DNA of 64,000 nt from Maylandia zebra. Lineage: Eukaryota; Chordata; Actinopteri; Cichliformes; Cichlidae. Below are positions 34,430 through 46,397 of this stretch, one piece after another. Under the pieces are notes generated by a model. That model ran no database searches. It saw only the letters and a program-made list of their open reading frames with translations, and was not told the DNA's origin. Position 1 is the stretch's first letter; each line of letters starts with the position of its first letter. The translations under genes and the position numbers were made by a program. The stretch covers positions 5,969,509 through 6,033,508 of the forward strand of contig NC_135182.1 of NCBI RefSeq assembly GCF_041146795.1, in the 5' to 3' direction.

Positions 34430-37400
34430 CTACACCTTGGTGTCCAGGATGACGTTTCCATCTTTGTCTTTGATCCTGAGCCGCCCGGTGGGGTAGCGGG
34501 TTTCTTGCCTCCCATCTGCGTAGACGGTCTTCACTGTGCCATCTGGATACTCTCGCCTCTTGTACTCTGCTGTGTGGATCTCCTTCTGGCCTGTGTTAAA
34601 AAGGATCTCTTTGGTGCCATCCCTGAGAGAAACGGCATGTATAGATGCCCAGTTAGTCTTGAGTGGTGGTAATACTCAATTTCTTTAACCACTAGTCAGT
34701 TGTTTGATGTATTAACACATAATAGACTGAAAATTGTAGCACCACCTGTTATCATCACTCTTTAATGAAGTATTTGCTATTTCCTTCTCCAACATTCACA
34801 ATATCTGACTTTCCCATATGATGGAAAAATTAGTCTTATTTTCTACTAGCTGTCTTTTTTTTTTTTTTTTCCCTTGTCATTTTAAATATACCACTCATGG
34901 GGCCCAGTGCAGAAGTGGAAAGGGGTACGGAAGTCCTACAAAAATTAAGTTATGAGTACATGTCTGGTAAGGGATATTGTGCAAAAAAAACATTTTGTTA
35001 TAAAGGTAGTAAGGGAAATTGATTAAAGGTAAATATAAGGTCGACTTACGAGTTAACCTGGATGATGGTCCCGTCTGTCAGTACGCTCTCCTCCCTGCCA
35101 TTAGGGAAAAGGTTCTTTACTGTCTGGTCTGGGAAGGTGATTTCCTTACGGCCGTCGGGAAAATGCTTTTCTGAAGCAGGAATAAAAATTAATGTAGAAT
35201 ATGAGTTGGTACACATGTCCAAAGTCCACAAGACAAGCATGAGAAAGGAAGTTCCTTTCCTACACTTACCTCGTGGACTTTTACTCCTAAGTACTGTTGT
35301 GTTAAAATTACTTTATTTTATCCTTCTTCTTACAGTAAAGTGAATATCTGACTTTTGTAGTACTAACAATTTTCTTTGATGGGACAGAAAAGCCAATTTG
35401 CTTCCAACAGTGCATTTCAAGATTGCTACTTTGGAGAACTCATGATGCAGTAAACCAGGTGTGGGGAACTCCAGGCCTCGAGGGCCGGTGTCCTGCAGGT
35501 TTTAGATGTGTCCTTGATCCAACACAGGTGATTCAAATGGCTAAATTACCTCCTCAACATGTCTCGAAGTTCTCCAGAGGCCTGGTGATTAACTAATCAT
35601 TTGATTCAGGTGTGGTGACCCAGGGTGAGATCTAAAACCTGCAGGACACCGACCCTTGAGGCCTGGAGTTCCCCACCCAACCAATTTCTGACGCAGATCT
35701 TGTTTATCACTCCTGTTATATCATTTTAGAATTACTCTGCACTCAGATGAGATGGGAATATTACCTCACTAATGCAAAAAGCCCAGCAGCTTTTGTCTCC
35801 TGGCAATTTCACTGCTTCATCATCTGCTCTCACCTGTTTGGTTGTTGGCGAAGTGCAGCACCTCCATGCCATCTGGGTAGGTGATGTGTGTTGTCTGGGT
35901 TTCAGCATAGTAGTAGACCTGAGCACAAGGGGCAGCACCATTAGTTATCAACAGGTAAGATAAAGAGAAGAACCATGCAAAGGTCTGTGTAGCTCTTTCT
36001 CTGGTTCTGTGATTCGGGAAGGCTAACGGATTCAAAAGGCCTCCCCGGTCTGTCTGCCTGGATCACTTTGTTTGTCCTGATCTCGTTTATTTCTCAATTT
36101 TGAATCTGTCAGATGTTTTCATATCTTCACGTTGATTCCCTCTGAACAGCTGTTCTACTCAATACGTCAGAATGAGTCTGCTAGACACCCCCTCCCTAAG
36201 GCTATGTTCACACTGAAAAATCAGATTTGATCAAAAAAATCGGATTTGAGCATTAAGACCTGCAGTGTGAACGTAGCCTGACACAGTGGTGTACGCCTGA
36301 CAGAGCCACCCATCCCCTCCTTCCTCACATCCTGCCTTTAAGTAGGAGGAAACAGTCCAACATTTCTCCTCACACACAGCACATGTCCAGGAGACCAGCG
36401 TACATGTATTTACTGAAAATATGAGTATAAAGCAACGCAAGCATCTCACCACTCTTTGGTCGGCCGTGACTTGTTTAGTATCTCCGTTGAAGAAGATGAC
36501 CTTGACCGTCAGTCCGTCTGCTGAAACCTCCTTCCTGGTCCCGTTGGGGTAAACTATGAGACGATCACCGCTGACCAAAACCTTCTCTAACTGGAAACAT
36601 CAGGACAGCTCCATCAACAGCCTCTACTGAATATCAACAATAAAAGCTAATGCTAATGTAAGTTTGAGGTTATTCCACAATGACTCAATTACTCACACTT
36701 AGTAGTGCAACCTTCCTGTTTAAATAACTCACTGTTGAAAACAGGGCCAAACTCAGCTGTATGTAACTGCTGCTACCACGATTATAAAGCAGACGCACTT
36801 CTTTAGAAAGCAAAATCAATTCTTCAGCACATCTCTTGTCTGGTGGCTCACATTAGTATTTAATATCAGGATGAATGTACATCTTATTTTCTCACCTTGC
36901 CATCAGGATGTGTGATAACCTCCCTGGTTGATTCGGTCTCTTCAGCCTTACTTAGCTCAAGTTCATTTGTCGGAGAATCAGTGTTCTGCAATACGAAGAT
37001 TTTAAACATGTCTGTGACAGAGCAGCACATACAGACAAGCTTGTTTTTGTTTTTTTTTTAAACAAGACTTTAATTGTTCTGTCCCTGATGCAGAATCAGA
37101 CTAATAAACATCTGACCTTTCAAATGTATCTTAAATTTGTGCCATAAACGTTGCCTCTTCCTCTATCTGGATGTCAGTAGGTGTTTTGCATCATTTACAG
37201 GAAACACTGCAGTGTTTGTATGACACTGATGATGCTCTTACTGGAGAGCAGTTGTATAAGTGTTCTTGGTTTGGTGAGTTCTCCTGGCTCCCGGCAGGTG
37301 CTGACCTCTCCTCTGACTTCCTGCTGGCTACGGAGGTGGAAGAGGAGCCTGGCCCTGCTGGCTTCCTCAGGCTGCTCTTTATTCCTGCAGAGAATAAAAA

Positions 37401-40400
37401 TATGGACAATAAAGACTCGACCATTCGTGCTTTTCAAGGTGTTTATGAGAATCATTAATGATGATCATTGACAAAAACTCTAAAAATTCCTAAACTTTTA
37501 CTCTGAGCCAATCCCAGGCTTTTTTGGATGATTAAAATCTATTAATATGGGAAAATTAGCTATTTACAAACCCAGCAGACACAAACATCAATGATTTGGA
37601 GTCTGTTTGTGTCCACCTGGCAAATTTAGGTCTAATCACGCTATTAATCCTGTTCTAGTCTCAACTTGAAACAGACATAAAATCTCTCAATATACACATG
37701 TCAAATACTCCAATACGTCCACCAGCTACTACGTGCACTGGGTCTGTAGGCCTGCTCTAGCTCAAACTGACATTATAAAAGCTAATAGAGTTAACCACGC
37801 TACTTATGCTGAGCTGAAAGATGGAAAAAAAAGGTGAGGTTTGTTTGTTTTTTGGCTCAGAGTTGCTAAAGATGACTTATCGCCAGACAACCTCAGCTTC
37901 CAAAGTTTTTCTTGAAATGGCTTTGGACACTTATTTGTACAGTTATTTTGAAAGATTAAAAAAACCCTTCCATGGAAACTCTTGACTGTACCTGCAGCAC
38001 CCTGACTGCCGTCTCTGGAGTTCCCTCTAGTGGCTGGAGCAGAGCTGACATGTGGAGGGCTGCTGTCACTCCCTCTGGAGTCGAGAGGACTCTGGAAACA
38101 AAGTGTGATTTTGCAGTTACTCAGCAATGTCGAAATTGGAGAAGAATAATTAGAGTTCCTGCACAGCTAAAGCTCTGAAGACTGCCAAAGCACTGATGAT
38201 AGTAAAAAAAACAAAATGAAGTGTTTTGGGGCTATAACTTCTCCCATGTTTTCCTCTGCATGTTGATATAAGGTATTTAGTTCAGAACACGGGGTCATCA
38301 TTTTTAGATAACAATAACAGACTTTATAAATGAGCTTACAGCAAATTTAACTCCTTTGGTCACAGGTGGCGTATTGTTCTCAAACATTCTGGGACTTTCC
38401 TTCTCAGCAGCCGCAGGGTTTTTCTTCCAGGCACTCAGACGGAGCTTCTCTAGCACGTGGATCTTCAATTCAAAGACAAACAGGAAGACGCAGGGTTCAG
38501 TTTTCAGCCTTCACCCACTCTTTACAATCCAGATAAACGGTGCATTTTAAAGCTACGCGTGTGTAACCAGAGAAAACGTTAGGGGGGGTCAGGCACCTCA
38601 TCACGCAGTGAACTGTTCTCTTGTCTGAGGGAGTCGATCTGTTGGCGCAGGCGGCTTTGTGTGGAGGACCAGCGACTCTCCCTTCTCTTCATCTCCTCCT
38701 GCAGGGAGCTCAGCTGCTGCTTCAACTCCTGATGTGAGAAGCAAAGGGAGAATAAAGGCAGACACATAAATATCTTCTTCTCAAAACCTTTTTTTAAGCA
38801 TTAATACCATCACCAAACAATAAGATTTGATATCCTTTATTTAATTATGTTTGAATTTAATTGCTCCACAGTCATGTTTTGATTACTCCTGTATTGCTTT
38901 TTTACACATTGAGCACATATTCATGTGGTTATTTTGCGCGTCATGTCCACGCTCACCTGGATCTCTTCTCGTTCCTTCTTATCAGGAATAGCTCTGGCCG
39001 CTGACACGTGCTTCTCAAACAATTTGCGCTCCTTCTGCAGCTTCCTCGTCTCCTCTTTCTTGTACTCCTCAAACTTGGCCATCTCCTCTGCTCTCATCTG
39101 CTCAAACTCCAAACGCTCTGACCTACAGCACAAACAGCAAAGTACAAACGTGCATTACATGAGGAAGGAGAGGAATAACACATTTTATGAAATTATTTCT
39201 CCCAAAAGAAAACAGAGCTGGATTTAACACTGAAGAGGTTACTTCCAAATACCAGATGCAGTGTCTTTATATTTTTATTAAGTTTTTACACTTGCATTCA
39301 CTCCTTACTGAATTGCTTATGCAAAGAAGACCATATCACCTGAGAGTTTCCTGTTTTTTCTCGTTCTCCTGTCTGAGTTTGGTGAGCGCAACGTTCTCCT
39401 TCCTAAATCTCTCAATCTCAATCTCCAGCTCAGCCAGTCTCTCCCTGAGCTGTCTCGACTGGACCTGCTGGCCTGAGGGCAACAACATGCATACACAACT
39501 GATAAATAATAAAACCACACACTGAGGAATGTGTGGTTTTTAACTGGCTTTACTATCAATTTTTCATTTAATAAACACATGAACTCATGTAGCTGCAGGG
39601 TTATAACACAAAATCAGAGTTGCTGATATTTTGTACTGTAATAAGTTTATTAACATTCAATCAACATTAATTCTACTAATGCAATAATAAACAAAGAAAG
39701 TATTTGTCTAACCTGTGTCCTCCTCTGGCTTTTTGGACTCAACAGAAGCAGCTGGAGGAAGAGGGAGTGGTGCACTCTGGGCTTTTGGCTTCAGGGAGGG
39801 GAATAACTTTGTCATGAGCTGGGAGGCCGGAGGATGATCAGGCTCCAGACTGACTGAACCGATACCTGTGGCCTTCCCCAGCTCCACACCTTTGCTCACA
39901 GCCACTTTCCTCAACAAAGTTTTCTGTGGGGGAGAAATTTCTCTGGCTGTCGGCTTGGAAATCGGGCTGAGCTCTTTGCTTTCATCGGCTGTGCCGATGG
40001 CAGTGTCCTCCAGGTCGTTCCATGTGTCGTCGTCATCAAACACGACTCTCCCCTGCTCGCCGTCTTTGCCCTCTATCAGAGTGGAGTCCTCGCTATTGCT
40101 GTGGACACTCTTACTCTCCACATCATTCTCTTCAGCCACATCTGAAGATGAGTCCCTGAAACTATCCTCATCTTCATACGACCGCTTGTCATATGGTGGG
40201 TTAATAGGTGCAGGGAAGCAGAGAGAACTTTTGACCACTTTGTCATCTCCACATTCAGAGCGGCTGCAGGGTGTCGTGTCAGAGATGTCATGTTTGTCCT
40301 CTCTCTCAATGCCCTGTGTCTCCTTAATGCTCTCTTTGTTCTCTAGTATATCATTTCTTGTCTTTACAAATGCTTCTGAGTTCAAAGAGTTGCTTTCACA

Positions 40401-43400
40401 TGCTAAGCCACCTGTGTTCCCAACACTATTGCACCTCTGAAATGCACCTTTAGGAGGTGATTTAATGGGAGTTGAAGAGAGGCGTCGCTGGTGGAGCCCC
40501 TTTACAGTCTGCAGCTGTCGTTGTTGATCCATCTGAAGAACCTGCAAGCAATGAGCAGAGTATTCGTTTTTTGGGGAGAGAGGGGTTATTGTCTACATAA
40601 CACACGGCTAACAGTAAAGTCCTGGAGAAAGGCAACCCAATCTGGTAATTTCTTTAGAAATTCAATAGTAGATTTTAACCACTTAAAGGCAGCAGAAATA
40701 CTGAATCCCAACAACCAGAAACAACACAAACAAGGAAACAGAGACGCTATCAAAACAAAAAACTGTGTGACAAAAAATTGTAACACTAGGCATCGAAACT
40801 TTTGAGCATTTGAAGTGCTGAATTAAAGCGTGATGAGTTTGAGAGTGAAATAGAGCACCTTCATGACAAAGGAGGAGTTAGATGAGAAGGACAGCTCTTC
40901 AGCCGCTTGCTCCAGCAGCTCAAACTCTCCCAGCTCCATGCTCTCCAGCTGTCGGTCACACTCCCATCGCTGGAGCTTCTTCTGAAAAGACAACTCAAAG
41001 GAATCCTGTATAACTGGGTCTCCTCCTTTAGAAACCCCTCCTGCTTCTGCTGATTCCACTTTTGAACCACAGCTTTTTTCATTTTCAGCCGTCCCTGCCT
41101 GTCCTAACTTCCCGCCCTGTTTGGTTGTAGGACATGGCTGAATGTTGAGACACGGGACTTTCACGGCCTGAACCGGCAGAACTTTCCCCAACTGATGTTT
41201 GGCTGGTCTGCCACCTGGATCAGTTTGGACAGACTCTGGTCCTGTTGTGTTCTGTCTCTGATGACTACCTAAAACCTTTGTCCGTGCTACTTTAGTCACT
41301 GCTCGCGTATCGTGAGGAGGTGAACTGAGTCCCTTCAACCGGTTCTCCTTGTTGAGTGTAGCAGTTTTACGCTGGACAGGAAGCCGTGGGGCACTGTTTG
41401 CGGCTCCTTTCTGAATATATGCGGGCTCCGAGTTGCTGCGAGAGATTACTCTGGCTTGAGGCGGTGGTGGTCTGGAGTCCTTTACATCCGTTTTTTGGAA
41501 CATAGCTTTCCGATTATTTGTAAATCTCGAAAGGCCCTCTCCTCGCTTCAAAAAGGCTCTCTTAGGAAGGGCTTGCGCAGCGTTGGCTCCATCTTGACTC
41601 TGTTCAAGGAATAGGACAAGATTTGAATTCAATGTAAATTGGAATCTTTTAGTTTTTCCAGTTAAATAGAGTATTTTATTGCAAAATACAGACAGGCTCC
41701 ATTTGTGCAGACATTACATTCCTATATCAGGTTGTCACCTGCAGAATGCAAAACTCAAATGAATGGTTCATTATTGATACTTTTCAGCACTCGTGACACA
41801 TCCTCTGACCTGTTGTTGCTGGGCAGACTTTAGCCTCTGCTCCTCCAGCTTCAGCTGCTCCTCCAGCAGCTCTTCAAATGTCTGCTTTTGACCACCAATA
41901 CCTGGCCTTATAGGTCTGAGGAGGCAAACAAAACCCTACTCAAACACTGATCTGTCGAGACAGTCTGATGTTAATACTACATAAATACAAGACTATGTAA
42001 TATTTACCTGTCATGAAAGATTTTGTCTTCTGTTCTGCTGTCATCTTCAGTCCTTGCCACAGCATTATGTTGCATCAACATGTCGTCTTCCTCAGAAAAA
42101 CAGCTCGCATTGACACTGTGCTCCTCCTCATCCTCTCTGGAGTCCAGTGAACCTAAAAAAACAAAGCGGTTAACCATGAAAACATGTGGACCATGTGATG
42201 AAAGACAGGGCAGTTCTATAGAAAACAAATACCAAGAAACTGTGCAAGTGTCTTACTCTAAACCAGGGATGTCAAACTTGTTTTACATCATAGGAGACAT
42301 ACAGCCCGCTTTGATCTTAAGTAAACTGAAAGAGTGAAACTATATGACAGATATTTAAAATTAGAGAAAATATTTTGGAAATTTATAGCCCAGACTATCC
42401 TGTAGTAATAAAATATCATGTCTAATTTATTCTTTACTGTGGACCACCTGCAAAAAAAAAAAAAGAAAACGCATTTCTATGGTAGATAGTGTCATTTAAT
42501 TGTTTATCTATTAGTTACCAACTTTTGTGGTGGTGGTAACTTTCTATGTACTCCTTCACATTTCACACATGTGAAGCTGTGCAGTGGGCCGGTTTGGAGT
42601 CTTTGGTCAGTCGATTCTGGACCCTGGGCCTTACATTTGAAACTTACATTTAAAATAAATATATCTTACCCTCTTCCTCATGGTCACCCTCCTCAGATGC
42701 TTGACCTTTGGGTAGCTGCTCGTGTCTGACAACTAGTGAAAGTTGCTGTTCTGGTTGACGGCCGATCGTAGAGCCCTGTGGGACTCTACGGTGATTTGTA
42801 TCAGGACTGTATGAGCGCTGTGTGTAACATGACCTGTGGAGCGTGTCCTCAACCCACTCTGGTCCAGACATTTCTGAACTCTCTGTAAGATGGGTTATCA
42901 TCACTTCAGTTTATAAAGCAGGATAAATACATGCACACCACATTCACCCTGAACGCAAAATGATCACTTTGCAGTTGTTCATGTAATTTCACTCTCTGAC
43001 CTCCTGTGCAGTGCTCGGATCCATTCAGAGTTCCCAGTAACTTCTGCTGCTCTTCCTGGAGATGAAGCAGCTCCTCCAGCTGATGAGCTTTTAGCTGCTC
43101 CTGCATGTGCTGCTGCCATTTCTTTAACTGCACATATATATTACATTCAATTCTAATTAGATATGGTGTAGCTAATATATATGGTATATATGGTAAATGG
43201 CCTGTATTTGTATAGCGCTTTACTTGGTCCCTATGGACCCCAAAGCGCTTTACACTACATTCAGTCATCCACCCGTTCACACACTGGTGATGGCAGCTAC
43301 ATTGTAGCCACAGCTGCCCTGGGGCGCACTGACAGAGGCGAGGCTGCCGAACACTGGCACCACCGGGCCCTCTGACCACCACCAGTAGGCAACGGGTGAA

Positions 43401-44451
43401 GTGTCTTGCCCAAGGACACAACGACCGAGACTGTTGGAGCCGGGGCTCGAACCGCCAACCTTCCGATTACCAGACGAACTGCCAACTCGATCGCCACAAT
43501 ATATGGTATCTGTGTTTTTCAGATGGTTTAAGCTACACTTAACATAGATGTTTCTGAGTAGTTTCAGCTCAGTGTCAATTCACATGCGCTGCACATACTG
43601 CCAGTTGACATATAGTCTAAGTGTTTAATTGCATCTGTGTCCCAGCCAACATAATTGCCTTAGGGAAAATTCTATTGATAGCAGAGAAACGTAAAGGAGT
43701 GTGTGTGATGGAGGTGCATTAAGTATACAGGAAGCAGTGATGTAATCAACAATGAAGTCCACGCAGGGCCCAAAATTTGCATATATTAGGAGATTAAAGT
43801 GGGATTAAAGTGTCCAAATGTTTTTACATTATTAATAAATGAATTACAGGTTCATTTTTTTCTGCTTTGTCTCACCCCTGTATCAGTAAACCAGTAAAAC
43901 TAAAGATCCTCCCAGTATCTGTGTCATTTATGTTAGGTATTGAAAGTCCATCTCCTCAGATGCACAGCAGCAGGGCGAGTCACATATGCCAAATTTTATA
44001 CTTTTAACAACTTGATTGTCTCAAGTTACAGGACAAAACAGCTTCTGAAAAGCACCGATGTCCATACCTGTTCAAGCTTCATCATAAGGGGCAGATCCTG
44101 TGATTTGCTTGCCATCTCGTCCAAAGTGTCCAGCTGTCCATCTGCAATTCTCGTTGGAACAGAGTTTAGACCGTTCACCGGCCTGTCAGACTCAGTCATC
44201 TCTCCTCCTGCTGCCCGTCTAAATGCATCCACACCCAGGCAGCTGCTGTCTGTAGAAGCGGGCAACGGGGCAAAATCGGAAGCGAAGGAATCGTCTGGCA
44301 ACATGGGCGAAGATCCCACGGCAGAGGTGTGGCCCAAGGGTCCAGCCAAATCCGGAGAGGGACTGAGGATCACTCCGGCTCTGGTGCTACTTGGCATCCA
44401 CCGGGCCAAGAAGTCTGCCTGGGAGTACTGAAGGCCAGCTGGAGATGACAT
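34430..44451 (-). CDS. cenpj: cenpj (CPAP/SAS-4), centriole assembly protein, complete
   Basis: Centriolar scaffold that binds tubulin and STIL and controls procentriole length. Exons in coding order: 44451-44068, 43127-43001, 42882-42670, 42152-42008, 41915-41810, 41599-40859, 40541-39713, 39472-39340, 39122-38957, 38728-38597, 38462-38340, 38091-37992, 37384-37242, 36985-36896, 36590-36450, 35918-35834, 35170-35050, 34622-34430. They sum to 3,972 nt in one frame, 1,323 residues, close to human (about 1,338). The ATG at 44451 starts [19 protein letters not shown]. Gln/Glu-rich coiled coils fill exons 2, 5 and 8-10. The C-terminus is the TCP10/G-box beta-sheet: repeated PDG/PNG turns such as [45 protein letters not shown], ending LDTKV. 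The exon 13 donor (GTAAGA before 37242) was chosen because a nearer GT breaks phase with exon 14. Convergent with rnf17, divergent from ttf2. Confidence 0.93.
35456..35675. mobile_element. Hairpin MITE, hAT-like, in a cenpj intron
   Basis: Inverted ends of about 45 bp: caggtgtggggaactccagg at left, and its near inverse (cctggagttccccaccc) at right, both next to gcaggttttagat / atctaaaacctgc. No target duplication could be aligned, as the outermost right bases have decayed. Confidence 0.65.
36199..36279. mobile_element. Short 81-bp MITE in a cenpj intron
   Basis: Ends aggctatgttcacactg and its near inverse cagtgtgaacgtagcct, with inner aatc(a/g)gattt blocks also inverted. The GGCTA(T/C)GT(T/C)CACAC end is a common fish MITE terminus; a relative may start at about 59,602. 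Confidence 0.6.
42264..42645. mobile_element. Decayed hAT-like MITE in a cenpj intron
   Basis: It begins cagggatgtcaaacttgttt and ends with a degenerate inverse (ggccttacatttgaaac). The body includes cagtgggccggtttggagtc. Target duplication not recoverable. Confidence 0.45.
43196..43498 (-). mobile_element. tRNA-derived SINE in cenpj intron 1
   Basis: A 10-bp direct repeat atatatggta flanks it (43186-43195, 43499-43508). On the minus strand it has a tRNA-like head with a B box ggttcgagccc (43443-43453) and a 3' tail ending in the caaagcgctttg and gcgctatacaaatacagg motifs. It is oriented like cenpj and is longer than the SINE at 19664. Confidence 0.8.
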
Positions 44452-45608
44452 GATGGCCGCGATGTGGCAGGCAGGATAGTCTAATCCGGGATCTAAGCGA
44501 AAGATTATGGTGACAGGTTAAGAGTTAATCACGCCACAAATAAACACCATCCAACATCCTATAGCTGACGCCCAGGTCCAATAAAACCATATATAGAGAC
44601 GTTATATATAAAAAAAAAAGACATTGCCTTTTTAATACGAGATTGGTTTCCGTTCTGGTTGCTACATAGAAGCCGTATAGTCAGTTCCAGATATTTGGTT
44701 ACGAACAATGATCTTAACACTGTCTATTAAAAAACATAGGAGAGAATGGTGGCATTTATGACATGTGGCTCACGTGGAATGTGGAAGTGCTCTTTTCATT
44801 TTTGTCAAATGTCGCTTTATTTAAAAGGCTTGGCTTCCTCATCCACACTCTCCCGTCATTAGCAGGATGCATTTTATTTATTTCATAAAACCTTTTCCCG
44901 GATGTTACACCGTAGTGACGACACTACAACATTACCAAGCATCACAAAACACATCGACATTACCTGTTACTCAGGAGAAAAGCAGGTTTACTGTGATGAA
45001 ATCGGGCCTTATACAAAGGCAACAAACAAAAAATTCGAAGCCTGCCGCCATATCAAAACAAAGCCCGCGAGACCAAAAAAACCCAACGATGAAGTTGTTG
45101 TTGCATTGTGGGTAACGTAGTCTTACATCACGCTAGTACTAACTGTTTTTTAATGTCTTTTCATTTCATAGAAATGATAAATAATGCTTTTTATATACAA
45201 AACATACGTTTTTTTAAACTGAAAAGCAGCTTCTGCATACATGTAAAAAAAATCTTTTTACGGAACAGGTTTACGGAAGTTCTCGGAACTAGCTTATATC
45301 ATATCCGGTTAAAAGTTAAATATATTGCACAATAAGAGTCATCAAGCAAATTCAATTTGGTGTTTGTTGAGTTTGCTTTCTTTAATATTGTTATATATTC
45401 AATAGTTATTGGTATTTGATGTTAATACATTATTATATATTATTTCTTTGTCCATCATAATACAATTTTGCTAAATAACTCGGACCTTGACTTTTATACT
45501 GACGTTTGAAGAGCGGATGTGTTATCCGAGAGCTGCGATTGGTCTATACAAAATACAGCTCTTCCCTTCACGTTCTAGTAACTGAAACTGAACTAATGTG
45601 TTGATAAA
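44452..45608. promoter_or_regulatory. Shared head-to-head promoter interval of cenpj and ttf2
   Basis: The start codons of two housekeeping-type genes face away across 1,157 bp. No TATA box is evident near either start. The interval contains a ZNF143/THAP11-type element. Short open frames between 44,900 and 45,330 resemble no protein I know and are probably chance. Confidence 0.5.
45103..45121 (-). promoter_or_regulatory. ZNF143 (STAF)/THAP11-like site
   Basis: Minus strand reads actacgttacccacaatgc, close to the ACTACAATTCCCAGAATGC consensus, which is typical of bidirectional vertebrate promoters. It is about 490 bp before the ttf2 ATG and 650 bp before the cenpj ATG. Confidence 0.5.
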
Positions 45609-46325
45609 ATGGAAAAGGTTGTATGTAGTATCCACGGTAAGTGGTAATCGGTCAGTGGTGATTAATTATGTGTTATAAAATGCTAAACTGGATATTGTGT
45701 TTGGTTTAAAGAGGTTATATTTGTGTTTTTATCCTGAGATAAAGGTTTGCTGCTTACATAGTTTAATAATTAGTTTAACCATCGGTTTAAATATTCTGCA
45801 CTTCGAGTTTTTACGTGTTTCTAAAAAGAGACCTTTTTGTCACAGGTGGTGTGTGTATGTTAAAAACCGGATTAAAAGATGGACCAAATAAAGGCAAGAG
45901 CTTCTACGTCTGCGTTGACAAGCAAGGATGTGATTTTAGTCAACAAACCAGGTATTCCCACGATGACAATAGGCCACTCTACTGTATTTTCAGACCTGAA
46001 GCAGTCATTGTCACTGTGTTTGAACCAAATAATAATCTCTTGACTATTCCTTGACTATATCCTTACATTGCTTTTGTTCCATTCATCTCAGTAGCCAACT
46101 TTACTATACTCATTGGCTCTCTCCAAACATCTGAGGTTAAAAGTGTTGGTTATTCAGTGACATATTGTTAAAGTTATTGATAAACAAATGTGTGTGTTGC
46201 ACAAATATTTGTTTTATTGACATGAATTATCATGTCTCTAGCATTTCACCATCACACTGCCTCCATCATGAAGATTCAATGGTGGAACTCCAGGCTCTCA
46301 ACTACAGTCAGCAACAGCAGGGCTA

Positions 46326-46397
<72 letters not shown>

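Noticed and set aside
37306..37384. Shorter form of cenpj exon 13 using a GTCAGC donor
   Set aside because: It leaves two bases over and breaks the frame with the next exon at 36985; the GTAAGA donor before 37242 restores phase 0.
44902..45120. 72-residue open frame in the cenpj-ttf2 promoter interval
   Set aside because: No recognisable domain or signal; it overlaps other chance frames and the ZNF143-like site.
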